A stretch of DNA of 64,000 nucleotides from Ornithodoros turicata (Eukaryota > Arthropoda > Arachnida > Ixodida > Argasidae): the NCBI RefSeq assembly GCF_037126465.1, contig NC_088203.1, positions 90,582,668-90,646,667 of the forward strand, written 5' to 3'. This document shows, in pieces, positions 1 to 10,878 of this stretch (its first letter is position 1; every line of letters starts with the position of its first letter). Made by a program: the position numbers and the translations under genes. Below the pieces are notes generated by a model. The model was not told the origin of the DNA, made no database searches, and saw only the letters and a list, made by a program, of their open reading frames with translations.

Positions 1-1215
1 CACATAAAATGCTGCGCTCGCCCTGTCAGGTACGACCGACCCGTCGGTGTAAACAGCTAGCCGCTGGTCATGTAGCCTGGAGAGGTGCTCCAGGGCAAGC
101 TGACGTGCGACAACGGAAGGCGTGTCATTCTTTCGCCCAAGGCCGAGGATAGTGAAGCACACGAAGGGCCGGTCGAGAGCCCACAAAGGAGGGGCAAAGG
201 ACACGGTACAAGAAGGCTGGGGCACAACCACCCGCAGGCGGTCGACAGCGCCACCAAAGGCAAAGTCGGGGTAGTCACTTCCTATGAGTCGGAGATAGTG
301 GAAGGGGTGCCGCGTTAGGATCCGCGTGTAGACTCGAAGGGTCTCCCTGTCACGCAGGATGTTTGCAGGTGATTCACGTGCCTCCGCAAGGACTGAGTAT
401 GTTTCAGTCGTCTTAGGCAAGCCCAGACACACTCGAAGGCTGCGGACCTGGATATTGAGGAGCTCACGCTCGCCAGTCCTACTCAGGCCGTGCAACACCG
501 GGAGGCTGTAGCGCAGCAGGCCTAACACGACGGAGTGGTGTACTCGGCGCAGGTCGTCACAAGACGGACCCCACGACAGTCCAGAGACCCGTCGCAGGAC
601 GTTCGCAAAGTTGGACGTCTTGGCCGAGAGTGCCTTGATGTGGTGGGACCATGACAGGCGTTTGTCAATGATTACGCCGAGATATTTGCAGTGCGGCACG
701 AATTAGAGAGGGGTTCCAGAGACATGAACAGGGTAGCGGGCGAATGACCGCCCGGTAAACGCCATGCCGACTGTCTTGCTCGGGGAGACACGTAGTCTCC
801 TATCGGCCAGGTATAACACGATGGTGTTCAGGGCGTCTTGTAGGCGATGTTGAATGGCGTCACGCCGCATGGCAGAGGTCCATATGCAAATGTCGTCAGC
901 GTAAATTGTAATGTTGGTATGCTCAGACAAGTGCGTCGGGAGTGAAGCAATGATGAGGTTGAATAGGAGCGGACTTAACACACTGTCTTGCGGTACGCCG
1001 CGATGGACAGGGAACGGGGCTGTGTCACCTTGCGTGGTGCGCACAAATAGAGTCCGATCCGGCAGGAAGTCGCGGATCCACGCCGTCATGCGGGCCCCGA
1101 CACCCGACTCTTGCAGCGTTGCGACAACAGCGCTGTGGAGGACGCTGTCATCGGCTTTCATGACGTCCAGGAAAACAGCGGCTGTGAGTTGGCCTTCAGA
1201 GTATGGGGGTCAGTA
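1..1215 (-). pseudogene. Non-LTR retrotransposon ORF2 remnant: reverse transcriptase, thumb and RNase H start
   Basis: Reading the minus strand from about 1210 to base 1, one frame stays open except for a single TAA at 703-705. In order it shows the RT palm start TAAVFLDVMKADDSV (the usual K-A-F-D is K-A-D-D here), RGVPQDSVLSPLLFN, the catalytic TIYADDICIW, then past the stop HCKYLGVIIDKRLSWSHHI (RT thumb), and near the edge LAVYTDGSVVP, the first catalytic motif of an RNase H domain. An RT followed by RNase H is typical of the I, R1 or LOA-like groups of arthropod non-LTR elements. The frame runs off the left edge. Upstream of about 1215 a TGA and unrelated sequence mark a 5' truncation. The single nonsense codon (a G-to-T change would turn GAA into TAA) suggests a fairly young copy. 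The domain calls are secure; the clade is an inference. Confidence 0.9.
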
Positions 1216-2404
1216 GATTTGAAAGCAAAGTGCGCACTGCGCAGCCGTCCAACCTTAAGCAGTCTTTGCGCAAGGCAACTTCCTGAACGCAGGAAGGATG
1301 TCTTCTGATTCGGAGAGAGAGGGGGGCCTACGCCTTTTTGTGGCAATTATCATATATCCAAATTCCAACAACAAGCCGTACGCCTCCTCTCTTTGAAGAG
1401 ATAAATCTATCATTCATGGCAATGACTGGCGCACAGCGTGCTATACGGAGAAGTTCTGTTTTTAGAGAGTAGGCTGCGAGCTCTGGATCCTCGGCGAAGG
1501 TACGTCTCGAATGCAGAACATCGCCCAGCGTGCGATTTCTGGACTGTGCGACGTGTTTGTCCCGCAGCTATTGTATGCACGCTAGTCGCCTAGGGTGTGC
1601 TCACTAGTTGCAGTTTGCTGACAGTATCTGCAATTTGCGTTGTGCAGTAAAGTCAATCTTATATAATTGCAACTTAGTACATGCAGATCATGTTTGCAGT
1701 CTAGAGAGCATTTGTTTGTACGTTACGAAGAAGTCCTCTCAGGGGAAGACCTGTCCGTTAATTTCGTATCTGTCGTATCCAATACGACATCGCCAATAAA
1801 GAGTAGACGAATGGTAGACGTTCAACTAGCAGGCGAGAGTTGTCTTTGTCCTGGTGTCTTTATGCTGGCAATATATGAGAAAAGGCACGCGAGAAACTAT
1901 ACCCATCTCCAACCTGACTGGCCCCGAGATAAAGCACCTACAGCGGAGAAAACAAGTAATGCAACCAAGTTCTGTGCTTTACGTATTGGTTTATAGAGAA
2001 AGGAAGATAATAAATAAAAGAAAGAAAATAATAAAAGCAAGAAGAATAAATAGAAACTTACGTTTACTTCACAGTGGCAGAAGCAACATCAAATGCTGCT
2101 CTAATTGGCTCAATTTGTCGAATGGGCACAGCGCTACGACGCAAGCAAAAGGTTATACATGGTATATAAACACGTCGCTCACAGGGTGAGATAACGCACT
2201 AGACACTTCCGCTGCGTGTCCTGTGATGTATATGTAGTTCCGTGTTGTCCGTCCAACTAACCACGATGCTTGCCACCAACGTTTGTTCATGATGGCTATA
2301 CCACAGCCTCAACTTTTGAGAGACAATCGCGTTTTTGGTACACAGAGCCGCCTCCCCTGAGCAGGACGATCGCACCTTCCCAAAAATCACATTCAACAAC
2401 GCAG
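1216..2404. other. No recognisable gene
   Basis: Both strands hold only short, unrelated open frames. The stretch from about 1998 to 2060 is purine/A-rich. I saw no inverted repeats, tRNA-like boxes or protein motifs. Confidence 0.5.
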
Positions 2405-2434
2405 TCTCTCTCTCTCTCTCTCTCTCTTTCTCTC
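2405..2434. repeat. (CT)n microsatellite
   Basis: A near-perfect CT run of about 24 bases grades into TTTCTCTCC. It creates a Ser-Leu run in one forward frame that has no coding meaning. Confidence 0.9.
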
Positions 2435-2558
2435 CCTCACATAATAGCGTTTGCGAGTTCCCGCCATAATGTCCCTGTTCATTGTAAATTCGTATTTCAA
2501 TTTCTAGTGTTCTTATAATAAAAATCAAAGGCTACATTTCTTGTCGGGCGAAGTGTTC

Positions 2559-3039
2559 AAAGGGACGGTCGCATCTGTTCGAGTCGATTTCGAAGCTATG
2601 GTGTCATTTTATACCTCGTTGACATCTGACCACGGTATCCAAAATCCCACGCGAAGTAGTGGCGCTGTTTGACTGCTGCTCCATGGAATACATGACAAGA
2701 GCAGACGCCTGATGTTGAGAGTGTGCCGGAATTCCCTGCCTGGAAAAAGGCGTAAACGTCATTCCCAGCACCACCAATCAGAGCGCGGCCTTGAGAAAAG
2801 GGATGCCGCGAGCCGAGGGCCGTCTTGACGGCGCTATTCTCCTTTTAGCGATGCCCTCTTTCGCGTCCTGTTAGGGTGTGACGTCACACCTGATCTCGTT
2901 GTCCCCGGAGCCTCCGTAGCTGTGGAAGCAGCGCTGATGTTTAAAATTCGTTGATTAAAAAATTGCTTTGCGGGCGAAGTAATTAGCCAAGTATATAATT
3001 GTTTCGTAGATATGGATTTCTGGGCGCGACCGTCCCTTT
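2559..3039. mobile_element. Candidate TIR (MITE-like) element
   Basis: The 14-base sequence AAAGGGACGGTCGC at 2559-2572 is matched in inverted orientation at 3026-3039 (GCGACCGTCCCTTT). The 481 bp between hold no credible ORF. Ends of this kind, with no coding capacity, fit a non-autonomous DNA transposon. I could not define a clear target-site duplication: the flanks read GTGTTC on the left and CAACAT on the right. Confidence 0.6.
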
Positions 3040-4138
3040 CAACATTACGAATGTATGCATTTATGTGTTCGACAAAACTGTTCAGTGCTTCAAGGTAGAA
3101 GACGTAAACGTTAGGTTCGCGCAATTGCAGAGTGTATATGCATTGGTGTAAGGTGTGATATGATGTAGTGTGATGTGATGTGATAAAGAAAAATTGGGTA
3201 TGTAAGATGTAAAGAGAGACGATATATCACTAGCTCAGGAACGATCCCTTTTTAACCCCTGTCTCAAAGTAAAGAATCCTTCGAAGAAACGGTCATGTGG
3301 CGAAGTCCACTACTCTAGCTAGGACGAGACTTTGAAGTCAATAACGCACAGGAGTCACGTGACATATCCTCTGTTTACAGGTCCATCTGGAGGGCTGGCG
3401 TTAACAGCTTGTCTCGTGGCCGCGCTAATAGCGCCGCGTAGGATTCAAGGTGAGTGTCATACTTCGAATGGGAGCGAAGGGACGAGCAAGTTGTCCCACT
3501 TCGTGTTGTAATTATCTCACCTTCGTATAGCGTGTGGTCGGCCTTGCTGTGCCCAAATGTCATGTTGTTGCGCGATAGAACAGGCAGAGACAGCAGAAAA
3601 TCCTGAGTGTAAACGCGTCAGTCCCAAAAGTCCGGGATCATCGCGTGTGCAGTCGTGTAATAATAAATAATAAAAATAATAGTAACAAATAATAATAATA
3701 AAAGTCGGCGATGCATTGATATGCCTTTAACTACCTTTTATCGGGCAGTAGCTGATAACATAATGTCCCTCAACAGTTTGCACACTGAAACAACGTGAAA
3801 ACATTTGTAGCATTTTTCGTCGTGTTAGTATTTTTTAACACAAATACAACTATCGCGCATGTTAGGATATATTCAATCTCCGTGCAGATGCTGATATGGG
3901 CTAACATGGGAGGTCACGGCGCGGACGCGGATTTTAGGTGCACGGCTACCGTGCAAACGTTATCCGCGCTCATCCCCATTGTTTGTCTGTCACTGCCGCA
4001 CCTTACATATACTAAACCGATATATTTGACACCATTATTTCCTTATTGACCGAGGGCAGGTGTGGTGCGTGGGCATGGATGCAAGAAACCTGTGGGTTGG
4101 AACCAAAACTATCACAGCGGCACTCAGGCAAAAAGGTC
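3040..4138. other. Non-coding stretch with two simple repeats
   Basis: It contains a degenerate GTGAT-type run at about 3150-3185 and an AAT-rich run at about 3658-3703. I recognise no gene, RNA or element end here. Confidence 0.5.
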
Positions 4139-4200
4139 AAATTCCCTATTCCATTCCCTGTTATCTCCATTCCACTCCCATTCCATTCCCATTCCATTCG
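4139..4200. repeat. Degenerate (CATTC)n pentamer repeat
   Basis: The sequence is built from imperfect CCATT/CATTC units, for example CCCATTCCATTCCCATTCCA. It stands out against its surroundings and is a short satellite-like or simple repeat. Confidence 0.75.
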
Positions 4201-5454
4201 AGGTTCATATAACGCTGGAATGATTCCAGAGTCATTCCACTCCGGTGTGGCAACTCCGCAACCTTGGTTCTCAGTGGAATTTGTTTATGTTACACATACA
4301 GCTGGCAAGTGTTATTGAAATGGTTTTAGAAACAGAGAGGAAAGATCCCCCGTCCCTCTCTGTGCAGTACCCTTTGGTGCCCTATCTTAAACACTTTTTT
4401 CAATCTGTTTCCGAAAATGCCTTTCTTTCGACACCACAGCGTTGCAATTCTACTTCTTTTTCCGACGGGTTCTTGTTCTCTGCCCACCAAATTTTGTGCC
4501 GCATTGAAACACAAAAACGAGACTCTTTCGCGTTTCCGCTCAGCGCTAATAAGCCTCCCATATCGTTAAGAGTGTCTCGTTTTAACAATAAGAGGTCTGA
4601 GCAGCTGGCCGCACAAATCCGATGTACGCCTCTGTTCTTTTTCTTTTCACCCCACTTCTCTCCCTGTGTAGTGATATTTACTGGTATATACATCGTCACC
4701 GCCACAGCGTCACACATATTATCAGTTTCTAAATAATAATTGGGAGCAGATTTACACGTAAGGTGAGTCCGTCAGCAATTGCATGGCTACATGCTATTGT
4801 CAGTTTCGTTTCCAATGTTTTCGGAGGTTTTACGGTGGCTGTCTTGAGTGCGGCCATATTAGGTTTAACATAATTTATAAGTTTTTCGAACGGAAAAAGC
4901 AGGTGTTGATTGGTTGGTAAAAGAATAAAATGCAGAAGCAGGTGTGTGACGCATCAATCTGGTGGATAATGCGCGGCACGCTGTCGAAAGCTGCTGTCTT
5001 TATTTCTCAATCAATCAATCACTGTTGAAGGAAAAGGACCAAAGTTGAAAATGAGGAGAAAAGGTGTTCTATATACGTCCTTTCATCGCTTCAGTATGCT
5101 TCGTTCAGGACGCACACACATACAAAAAAAGTGCCTTGAGCAAGGCACGTCGACAGACTTAGTTTCATCCTATACGGACCGCAATTCCAATGCGGGATTG
5201 GTACTCCATTTCATCAGCAAATAGTGCGCATCGCACTTATTTAACTCTCACGCACGTCGGACCACAAATGCATAAACCGCGGGTATCTTCCAAATGAGGT
5301 TCTTCTTCGGGCTGCGTCGAAAAGGTGGGCGACACGCTGTGAATGATTATTCTTCCTTGCGCAGCGACGTACATTGCGAGTCCTTGCGCCTCACTTTCTC
5401 CCTTCCTTCTCTTTCGTTCATATTTTGCGTCACCTCCCCGTGCCACCGGCTCTC
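4201..5454. other. No recognisable gene
   Basis: The longest frames here have no family motifs or credible composition. (TCAA)n-like sequence occurs near 5010-5025. Nothing else was identified. Confidence 0.5.
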
Positions 5455-5990
5455 GTGCTTTAGCTGTTGAGATGATCATCTTCCACACCAAGACTGCCTG
5501 GTGACCCAGGTTTGAATCTCGGCAGCGACTATGCTGTCTGGGCATCTTTCCCTGGATTTTCCTCAGTCGTTTTAAATCAAGCGTCGGCACACTCCCCTTC
5601 GAAATCAATCCAGGAAGCACGATCCCCCTGGAGTCACTAAATAGGGGTACAGAGTATCGCATTCGTTTTCCGCGTCGGAGCCGCCGTTCGGTGTCCGCGA
5701 TTGGGCCCGATCATGTCACGTGGTTTCTCCTTCCAAGAACGCGCCGTCCATGTTGGATCACCCCCATCCAAAACCGGTTTCCTGGGTTGCGAGATGGTTC
5801 GACTGCGCGTTGTTCTCCACCGGAGAAGGGGGAGACTGGCGTCCCATTGCTAGGCGACGCAGCCGTGCCTGACTCAAAATGGCGGGCTCGCTCGCCGGCG
5901 TGGCTCTATGTCGCTGCTCTGCTCCCTATTTAGTGACTCTAGCAACATGCCGCCATCTTAGCAGGCAGATCGCTCGGCTATAAAATGCCA
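5455..5990 (+). mobile_element. tRNA-derived SINE (family B), split by a MITE
   Basis: A tRNA B-box-like GGTTTGAATCTC is followed by the family-B body (TGCTGTCTGGGC, a TTTTCCTCAG segment, GTCGGCACACTCCCCTTC, AATCCAGGAAGCACGATCC). The body stops at 5630 where a 309-bp inverted-repeat element begins and resumes after 5940 with GCAGGCAGATCGCTCGG. The copy at 41035-41240 carries the matching downstream piece (also GCAGGCAGATCGCTCGG) directly after its own body, which supports the two halves being one SINE. The left part of the tRNA head is diverged. Confidence 0.7.
5631..5939. mobile_element. MITE with GAGTCACTAAATAGGG termini
   Basis: The ends GAGTCACTAAATAGGG (5631-5646) and CCCTATTTAGTGACTC (5924-5939) are perfect 16-base inverted complements. 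Weaker pairing extends to about 30 bases (a shared CAGAG follows). The element is 309 bp long and non-coding. The flanking dinucleotides are TG on the left and TA on the right, so a decayed TA duplication is possible. It sits inside a SINE-B copy and is therefore younger than it. Confidence 0.75.
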
Positions 5991-6419
5991 CCAAGAAACA
6001 AACAACCATATATTAAATTCAACAGCAGCAATGGGAGGCTAGCACATTTTTCGTTTTCGCTGCTGCCTTCCCAACGGAAATGCGAGGCCGTTCCACCTCC
6101 ATTAAAATCCGCAAAAACTCGGCGATCGACATGCTTAATCTCAGACCTCCCCTTCGTGTCGGTACTTTGTTCGATCATGGTGACCACAGAGAGTGGGCCT
6201 TTGAAATCCCCGGTTGAGATTCATTAGCTCCAATACAGCGACGTGCATCACCCGAACACTTTAATTCGGAATCCGTTTTATTAGGCCCATAAGTTTAAAG
6301 GGAGAAACTCCAGTAGCTAGACGAAGTCTGGCCCGTTGCCAGAAGCTTTCGACAATTATTTTACGGCTGCTGGGGTTAAGAGCTTTCATGTTTGAAGCCC
6401 CCGGGAAGGCACTGAAAGC
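5991..6419. other. No recognisable gene
   Basis: Short chance frames only. Sequence with recognisable LINE homology starts just after this stretch. Confidence 0.5.
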
Positions 6420-7312
6420 TATATGCTGATACGTGATAAACTTGAGCATGTTTTGCTAAGTTATGATCCACATGTCATGATAATTACTGAAACATGGCTA
6501 AGCTCCGCTCACCCTGATGGCGTTATCTTCCCCCCGTCTTACAAAGTATATAGAAGGGACCGTTCAAGTAGGGGAGGCGGTGTCGCCATACTTGCAAAAC
6601 ATAATGTTGAGGTACATGCTCTCAATCAGATCGAACAACATGAAAGTCTATGCTGTAAAATTAACTTCCGCGGGAATACAGTAATAGTGATCGGTGTGTA
6701 TCGAGCTCCTAGAGCGGTGCCGGATTTTATGCATCAATTGCATGACTATGTTGATCGTTATCGGAACCATAAGCTCATAATTGCAGGGGATTTTAATCTC
6801 TGGACATTGACTGGAATACCCTCAGATGTGGCGGGAGTGATGCTGTGAGCTCAGAGGTACAGTTAGATATGATAACAGCCTATGACCTAACTCAAATAGT
6901 GCACGAACCCACCAGAATAACAAACTTATCTGCATCTTTGTTAGATCTTGTACTTGTCAGCAGTGGTATAAGGTGGTCTACTGTTTCAGTTGACGGAGGC
7001 ATATCCGATCATAGGTTGGTGTATTTTGTTGTCATGTTAAGTGGAGTAAGGAACAATGGGCCTTCAAAAATCATCACTGTTAAAAATTATGCTTCCAATG
7101 ACATACAGGTTGTGGAATATCTGAACCGGGCTTTGGATACGTTTACAGACAGCGACGTTAATGTACTTTGGAATAAATTTAAGAATCACTGCAAACACTA
7201 CTTAGATACCTTTATTCCAAACAAAAGGAAGCGTACTCAGAGGAATAATCCTTGGGTTACTAGACAAATAATACACATTAAACGTAACATTAAAAGGTTA
7301 CGAAGATACGCG
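6420..7312 (+). pseudogene. LINE ORF2 fragment: apurinic-type endonuclease domain
   Basis: The forward frame from 6423 reads KLEHVLLSYDPHVMIITETW, the classic E-T-W of the LINE endonuclease (exonuclease-endonuclease-phosphatase fold). RRDRSSRGGGVAIL, IVIGVYRAP and KLIIAGDFNL (catalytic D-F-N) follow. At about 6840-6848 the frame breaks (TGA) and the homology continues one frame over: ITNLSASLLDLVLVSSGI and GGISDHRLVYF (the S-D-H catalytic motif). The linker NNPWVTRQIIHIKRNIKRLR then ends at about 7312. The RT domain is absent. The element is truncated at both ends and abuts the 3' tail of an oppositely oriented LINE. It belongs to a CR1/Jockey-like group by inference. The enzyme would nick target DNA for target-primed reverse transcription, but this copy is dead. 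Confidence 0.85.
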
Positions 7313-9663
7313 CACGCACACACATACATTGGATGGTGATGGGGTGGGCGATTCACCGCCGCTGAGGCGGTACACTGCCCTGTTTCGCGTTGGTAGAGGA
7401 AGGAGTCATGATGATGGGGGCTTTCAAAGAGCGGTCGCCAGACTGGTGAGGCACAAGTACTCCGCCAGAAGACGAAGGCCCTGCGTCTGGTAGGCAGCGT
7501 TCGACCACGGACCGAGGATCTTCGCTAGGTTGAACGGCCGCTTGTCAATGCGTTCCATAGAGACTTCCACACAGTAAACTTTTTTACACTTTTTTGGTGT
7601 AAATGGCTTGTCCCATAGCGCACACCTTTTTGGTGTTGCCTTTACACTCAAATGATGGGTGTTTTCTAATGCACCCTTTAGTTAAGTGTATTCCTAATAA
7701 AACACTGTTATAATGGGTGTTTAAAAACAAAAACACCCTTAAAATGGGAGTATTCTATTGAAAACACCTTTTATGATGGAATTATTTGCTAGCAAATATT
7801 CCCTCGCAAATAGTGTAATAGGAGCTTCCGCGGCAGCATACCGACACCACTGGCCGAGACATACAGTTCGACGTTCTTGCTTCTATGGCAAGCAGCACCG
7901 CGAACGCGGTAGACTTCCATCCGTGGTTCCATCGTAGAACCTAAACCGGAGTGCAATGCGTCGCAGGCACGCCTCGTTAGCTTGTTAACACTGTGGGACC
8001 AACGTGAGTGCAGAGGCATAAAGAGACCTGGGGCACCCTCAGTAGCCTATATTGGCGTGTCGGATGTATCATATACTGAAATAAAATTTCTTGGGGCACG
8101 TTCGTTACATGTGGTGGGGCGGGAAACGTTTGTAACGGTGGCGGGAATATGTTTTTGCAATTAGCACCCACGCTTGCAACGAGTCAAAGGTATAAGCCAA
8201 ATTTCTAACATCCCTCCCTGTCAAATACTGTGTTTTTAACTCAGGTTATCGTATATAATGTGATTACTTGCTGAGCGGAGCTGTGAAACCAGCATAATTT
8301 TTCTCTCACGAAATAAAACACCATTTTTAACACCGTACTCCCAATTCAAATCAGTGTAAAAAAGGTGCATTCGACGGAAAACACCTGTTTCAACACCTCA
8401 CTTTACACCCTTAATGATCCAAATTGGATAAGACGTGGTGTATGTCAATATTACACCTTTAGTAATGCACTTTTTGCACTCTTTGTGGAATAGAAAAGGG
8501 TGTTTTTATAAGAATACACCTTGTTTGAGCAAATAAAGGTGTAAAATGATTTACTGTGCATTAGTGCACGCTGGTGGAGGTATAGCCCACAAACCAGGAT
8601 GACGTGGCTGAGGTCGCCATGTACTCAACAAGTGGGGCAGAGGGAAGACGAGGTGGAGCCGAGACGGTGTTGAAAGGCAGGTGTAAAGGCAACGTTAAGC
8701 CTCATGCGGTGGACGAGAGCAGTTAAGGGGTGCGGTAGTCGCGGAGGAAGGACGAGAGAAAGCGTGGGGTCTACATCAGAGAGAAGGGAGTGAGCTATGT
8801 CGTGTTCCCACTGAGCCTGCATCTTGGGACCGGTGAGTGTCGAGAGAAGGTGTCTTCGGTCGCCCAACGACATCATTATCGGGAAAAAGCTGCGTGCTGA
8901 TGGACGCTCAATGCGGCTCTGTCTGCTTCTTCGTTGCCGCTGATGCCGACATGTCCGGGGATCCACTGCAATACTACAGTGTGCCCTGCAATGGTCGCCT
9001 TCTTATAAGCTTGCAGGATGTCAAAGACAACAGGACCAAGAGATCCACGTATCCCCAAGTTGGCCACACGCAGGAGCGCGGGTCTTGAGTCTGTAAAGAC
9101 GACCCAGGACTGAGCTGGACTGGATGATATTTTTTGCATAGCAAATAGAATGGCATGAAGCTTGGCACACGTAGACGATGTCCTGTGAGAAAGACGGTGA
9201 CCACAGGAGACTGACTGAGATGGAATGACAAATGCCGAGGACGATCCACACCGAGTAGATGACCCGTCAGTGAAAACTGACGTTGACGACGTGTAGTTGT
9301 CGTTCATCATGCCCAGGGTAAGCTGCTTGGCGACACACGGGGCTGTATCCCTTTTCCTTCCATGCAGGCCAGGAACAGTTAGGCCGGTGACTGGGCTTGA
9401 CAGAGACCGTGGAGGGGCACTGGAAGCCACTGTCTTCACTACGAAACGCGGGACGCTAGGCTTCAGCTGAGTCATCACCGAGCGGACCTTGCAGTGCTTG
9501 CGCCTCAAGATCTTCGATACGAGCGGGTGCCGCCGACGAAGGGATAAAAGGCACAGGAAAAGTCGGCAGGTCTCACCGTAGCGAAGAGCATCCAGCGGGG
9601 TGTCTGTAGCATCTTCGCCGCCTAAAGACGACGAGCGCTCAGCTGACCCGAGCGCCTGGAATT
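7311..9663 (-). pseudogene. RNase H-bearing non-LTR retrotransposon, C-terminal half, interrupted by a TIR element
   Basis: From about 9663 downward the minus strand encodes a linker (LDALRYGETCRLFLCLLSL), then RNase H: VFTDGSSTRCGSSSA, AKLHAILFAM, WVVFTDSRPALL and LQWIPGHVGISGNEEADRAA. These cover the D, E, D and late H/D motifs. A frameshift and stop near 8876-8890 shift the homology to MSLGDRRHLLSTLTGPKMQA, LVHRMRLNVAFTPAFQHRL and SLCPTC. An in-frame TGA is followed by DLSHVILVCGLY, completing a C-x2-C...H-x4-C zinc-knuckle-like tail. A ~1-kb insertion (7570-8558) then splits the gene. The C-terminus resumes at about 7572 (VSMERIDKRPFNLAKILGPW) and ends at 7424. The 3' UTR runs to a CA/TG-rich tail at about 7311-7330, directly against the endonuclease fragment. 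The upstream RT is missing. Confidence 0.88.
7570..8558. mobile_element. TIR element inserted in the RNase H LINE
   Basis: The ends CACAGTAAAC(T)nACAC (7570) and GTGTAAAATGATTTACTGTG (to 8558) are imperfect inverted complements of about 30 bases. The LINE reading frame is interrupted at exactly these points. The sub-terminal parts are packed with self-complementary GGGTGTTTT/AAAACACCC units. The middle (about 7790-8020) holds a different sequence whose minus-strand frame (SRWSHSVNKLTRRACDAL) loosely recalls a LINE RT thumb and may be a secondary insertion. No transposase was recognised. No unambiguous target duplication was seen. Confidence 0.65.
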
Positions 9664-10215
9664 AATTCACGTTCAGTTCTGACACAGAACTAGCTGGTTT
9701 TCGGCTCTTTCTTCCGTGGCACCTTTGCCACATTTCTGGTGCCCCGGGTTTGGACCTACGCGCCTCTTGGCTAATGGATCCACTCACTGGGGCAGTCCCG
9801 TCTCCCATGACTGACCCATCGGCTGGGGACCGTGTCTACCGCGCAGACGATCCTGCGATCTCGACGGCTGCTACGCCTCTCCGCCTACCTCCCTTTTGGC
9901 GACAAAACCCTCGTTCCTGGTTCCGGCAAGTGGAGGGCCAGTTCCATCTGCGGCACATCCAATCCCAGCAGTCAAAATATTTTCACATCCTTGCTGGCCT
10001 CCCTCCGGAAATCGCGGCGGAGTTGGATGACGTGCTCGCTACGGTTCCTGTTGAACGCGCCTATGACGATCTGAAGGCCGCCATCTTGAAGCGAATGGAG
10101 GTGTCTGAACGCGCGCGACTCCAACAGCTGCCTAACGAGGAAGACCTGGGCGACAGGAAGCCTTCGCAAGTGTTGCACCGGATGAGACAACTTCTCGGGG
10201 ACTCTTCAACTGAAG
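9664..10215 (+). pseudogene. LTR-retrotransposon gag fragment (Ty3/gypsy-like)
   Basis: A plausible ATG at 9774 opens a frame reading LPPFWRQNPRSWFRQVEGQF, SKYFHILAGLPPEIAAELDD, AYDDLKAAILKRMEVSERAR and LGDRKPSQVLHRMRQLLGDS. This pattern of a P-x-F-W start, a W-F-x-Q-V-E motif and a later G-D-R-K-P-S motif is the capsid-like gag domain common in arthropod gypsy-type elements. Homology ends at about 10215, with no zinc knuckle, protease or RT after it. Just upstream, TGGTGCCCCGGGTTTGGACC (9738-9757) begins with TGG and could be a primer-binding site, which is speculative. The upstream boundary against the RNase H LINE is near 9663. Confidence 0.8.
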
Positions 10216-10696
10216 GCCGCCTTTCGCTTGTTGTTTCCTCCACCAGCTATCCTGCGTTTACGCTATTTTATCAATCACGAAGGCAAACCCTTCAGCTCCA
10301 TGATTTATATCTGTGGCGCAAGTATCCTTTATTATGTGCTGTAGAACGAAGGCGTCTTTATTTTGCCGTGCTATCCCTAATAAAATACTCACTTCTTTTA
10401 AATAGGTATTTAGTGCATTGCTTTCGTTGTGCTTGCCAAGAACAATGAAAAACATTTCGTGTCTTGAGGATTTTCGATATTCTATTTATTTCTATATTTC
10501 TATATATTTCGATTTTCTGCATATTTCGAAGATTCGCGGTTCATAATTGCAAGCATATTTCGGCAGTTTTTAGTGCGTATTTATCCGTGCTCTAATGATG
10601 AATATGATGACTACGTTTATGACTGTGTACGATGTTCTCGTTCGAACGGAACGCGTTACTCAAAATGGCAGAATGGGCCTGTTGGTACATGACTGA
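10216..10696. other. No recognisable gene
   Basis: AT-rich sequence with TTTCTATAT-type runs at about 10480-10530. Gag homology has ended and no further retroelement domain follows. Confidence 0.5.
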
Positions 10697-10878
10697 ATAA
10701 AACCGGAGCACAAAACACGGACAAGAACACACATAGACGACACTTGCTCCACTATCAACAGATTCTTTTCTTTCTCTCTTTCTTTCTATCAACAGATTCT
10801 TTCTTTAAAGAATATGTTGATAGTGGAGCAAGTGTCGTCTATGTGTGTTCTTGTCCGTGTTTTGTGCTCCGGTTTTAT
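10697..10878. repeat. Perfect 64-bp inverted repeat with short CT-rich spacer
   Basis: The left arm 10697-10760 (begins ATAAAACCGGAGCACAAAAC) and the right arm 10815-10878 (ends GTTTTGTGCTCCGGTTTTAT) are perfect reverse complements by eye. They are separated by a 54-bp TTTCTTTCTC-rich spacer. Within the spacer side, TATCAACAGATTCTTT is directly repeated. The arm sequence resembles the ends of abundant tick repeats. It could be two element ends joined head to head, or a fold-back. Confidence 0.9.

Noticed and set aside
4245..4736. 163-codon forward frame beginning MWQLRNLGSQ
   Set aside because: Low-complexity Phe/Ser-rich end and an overlapping open frame on the other strand; no family resemblance.
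9738..9757. Definite primer-binding site for the gag fragment
   Set aside because: It starts with TGG and is GC-rich, but no LTR end (CA) could be defined just before it and I cannot match it to a specific tRNA.
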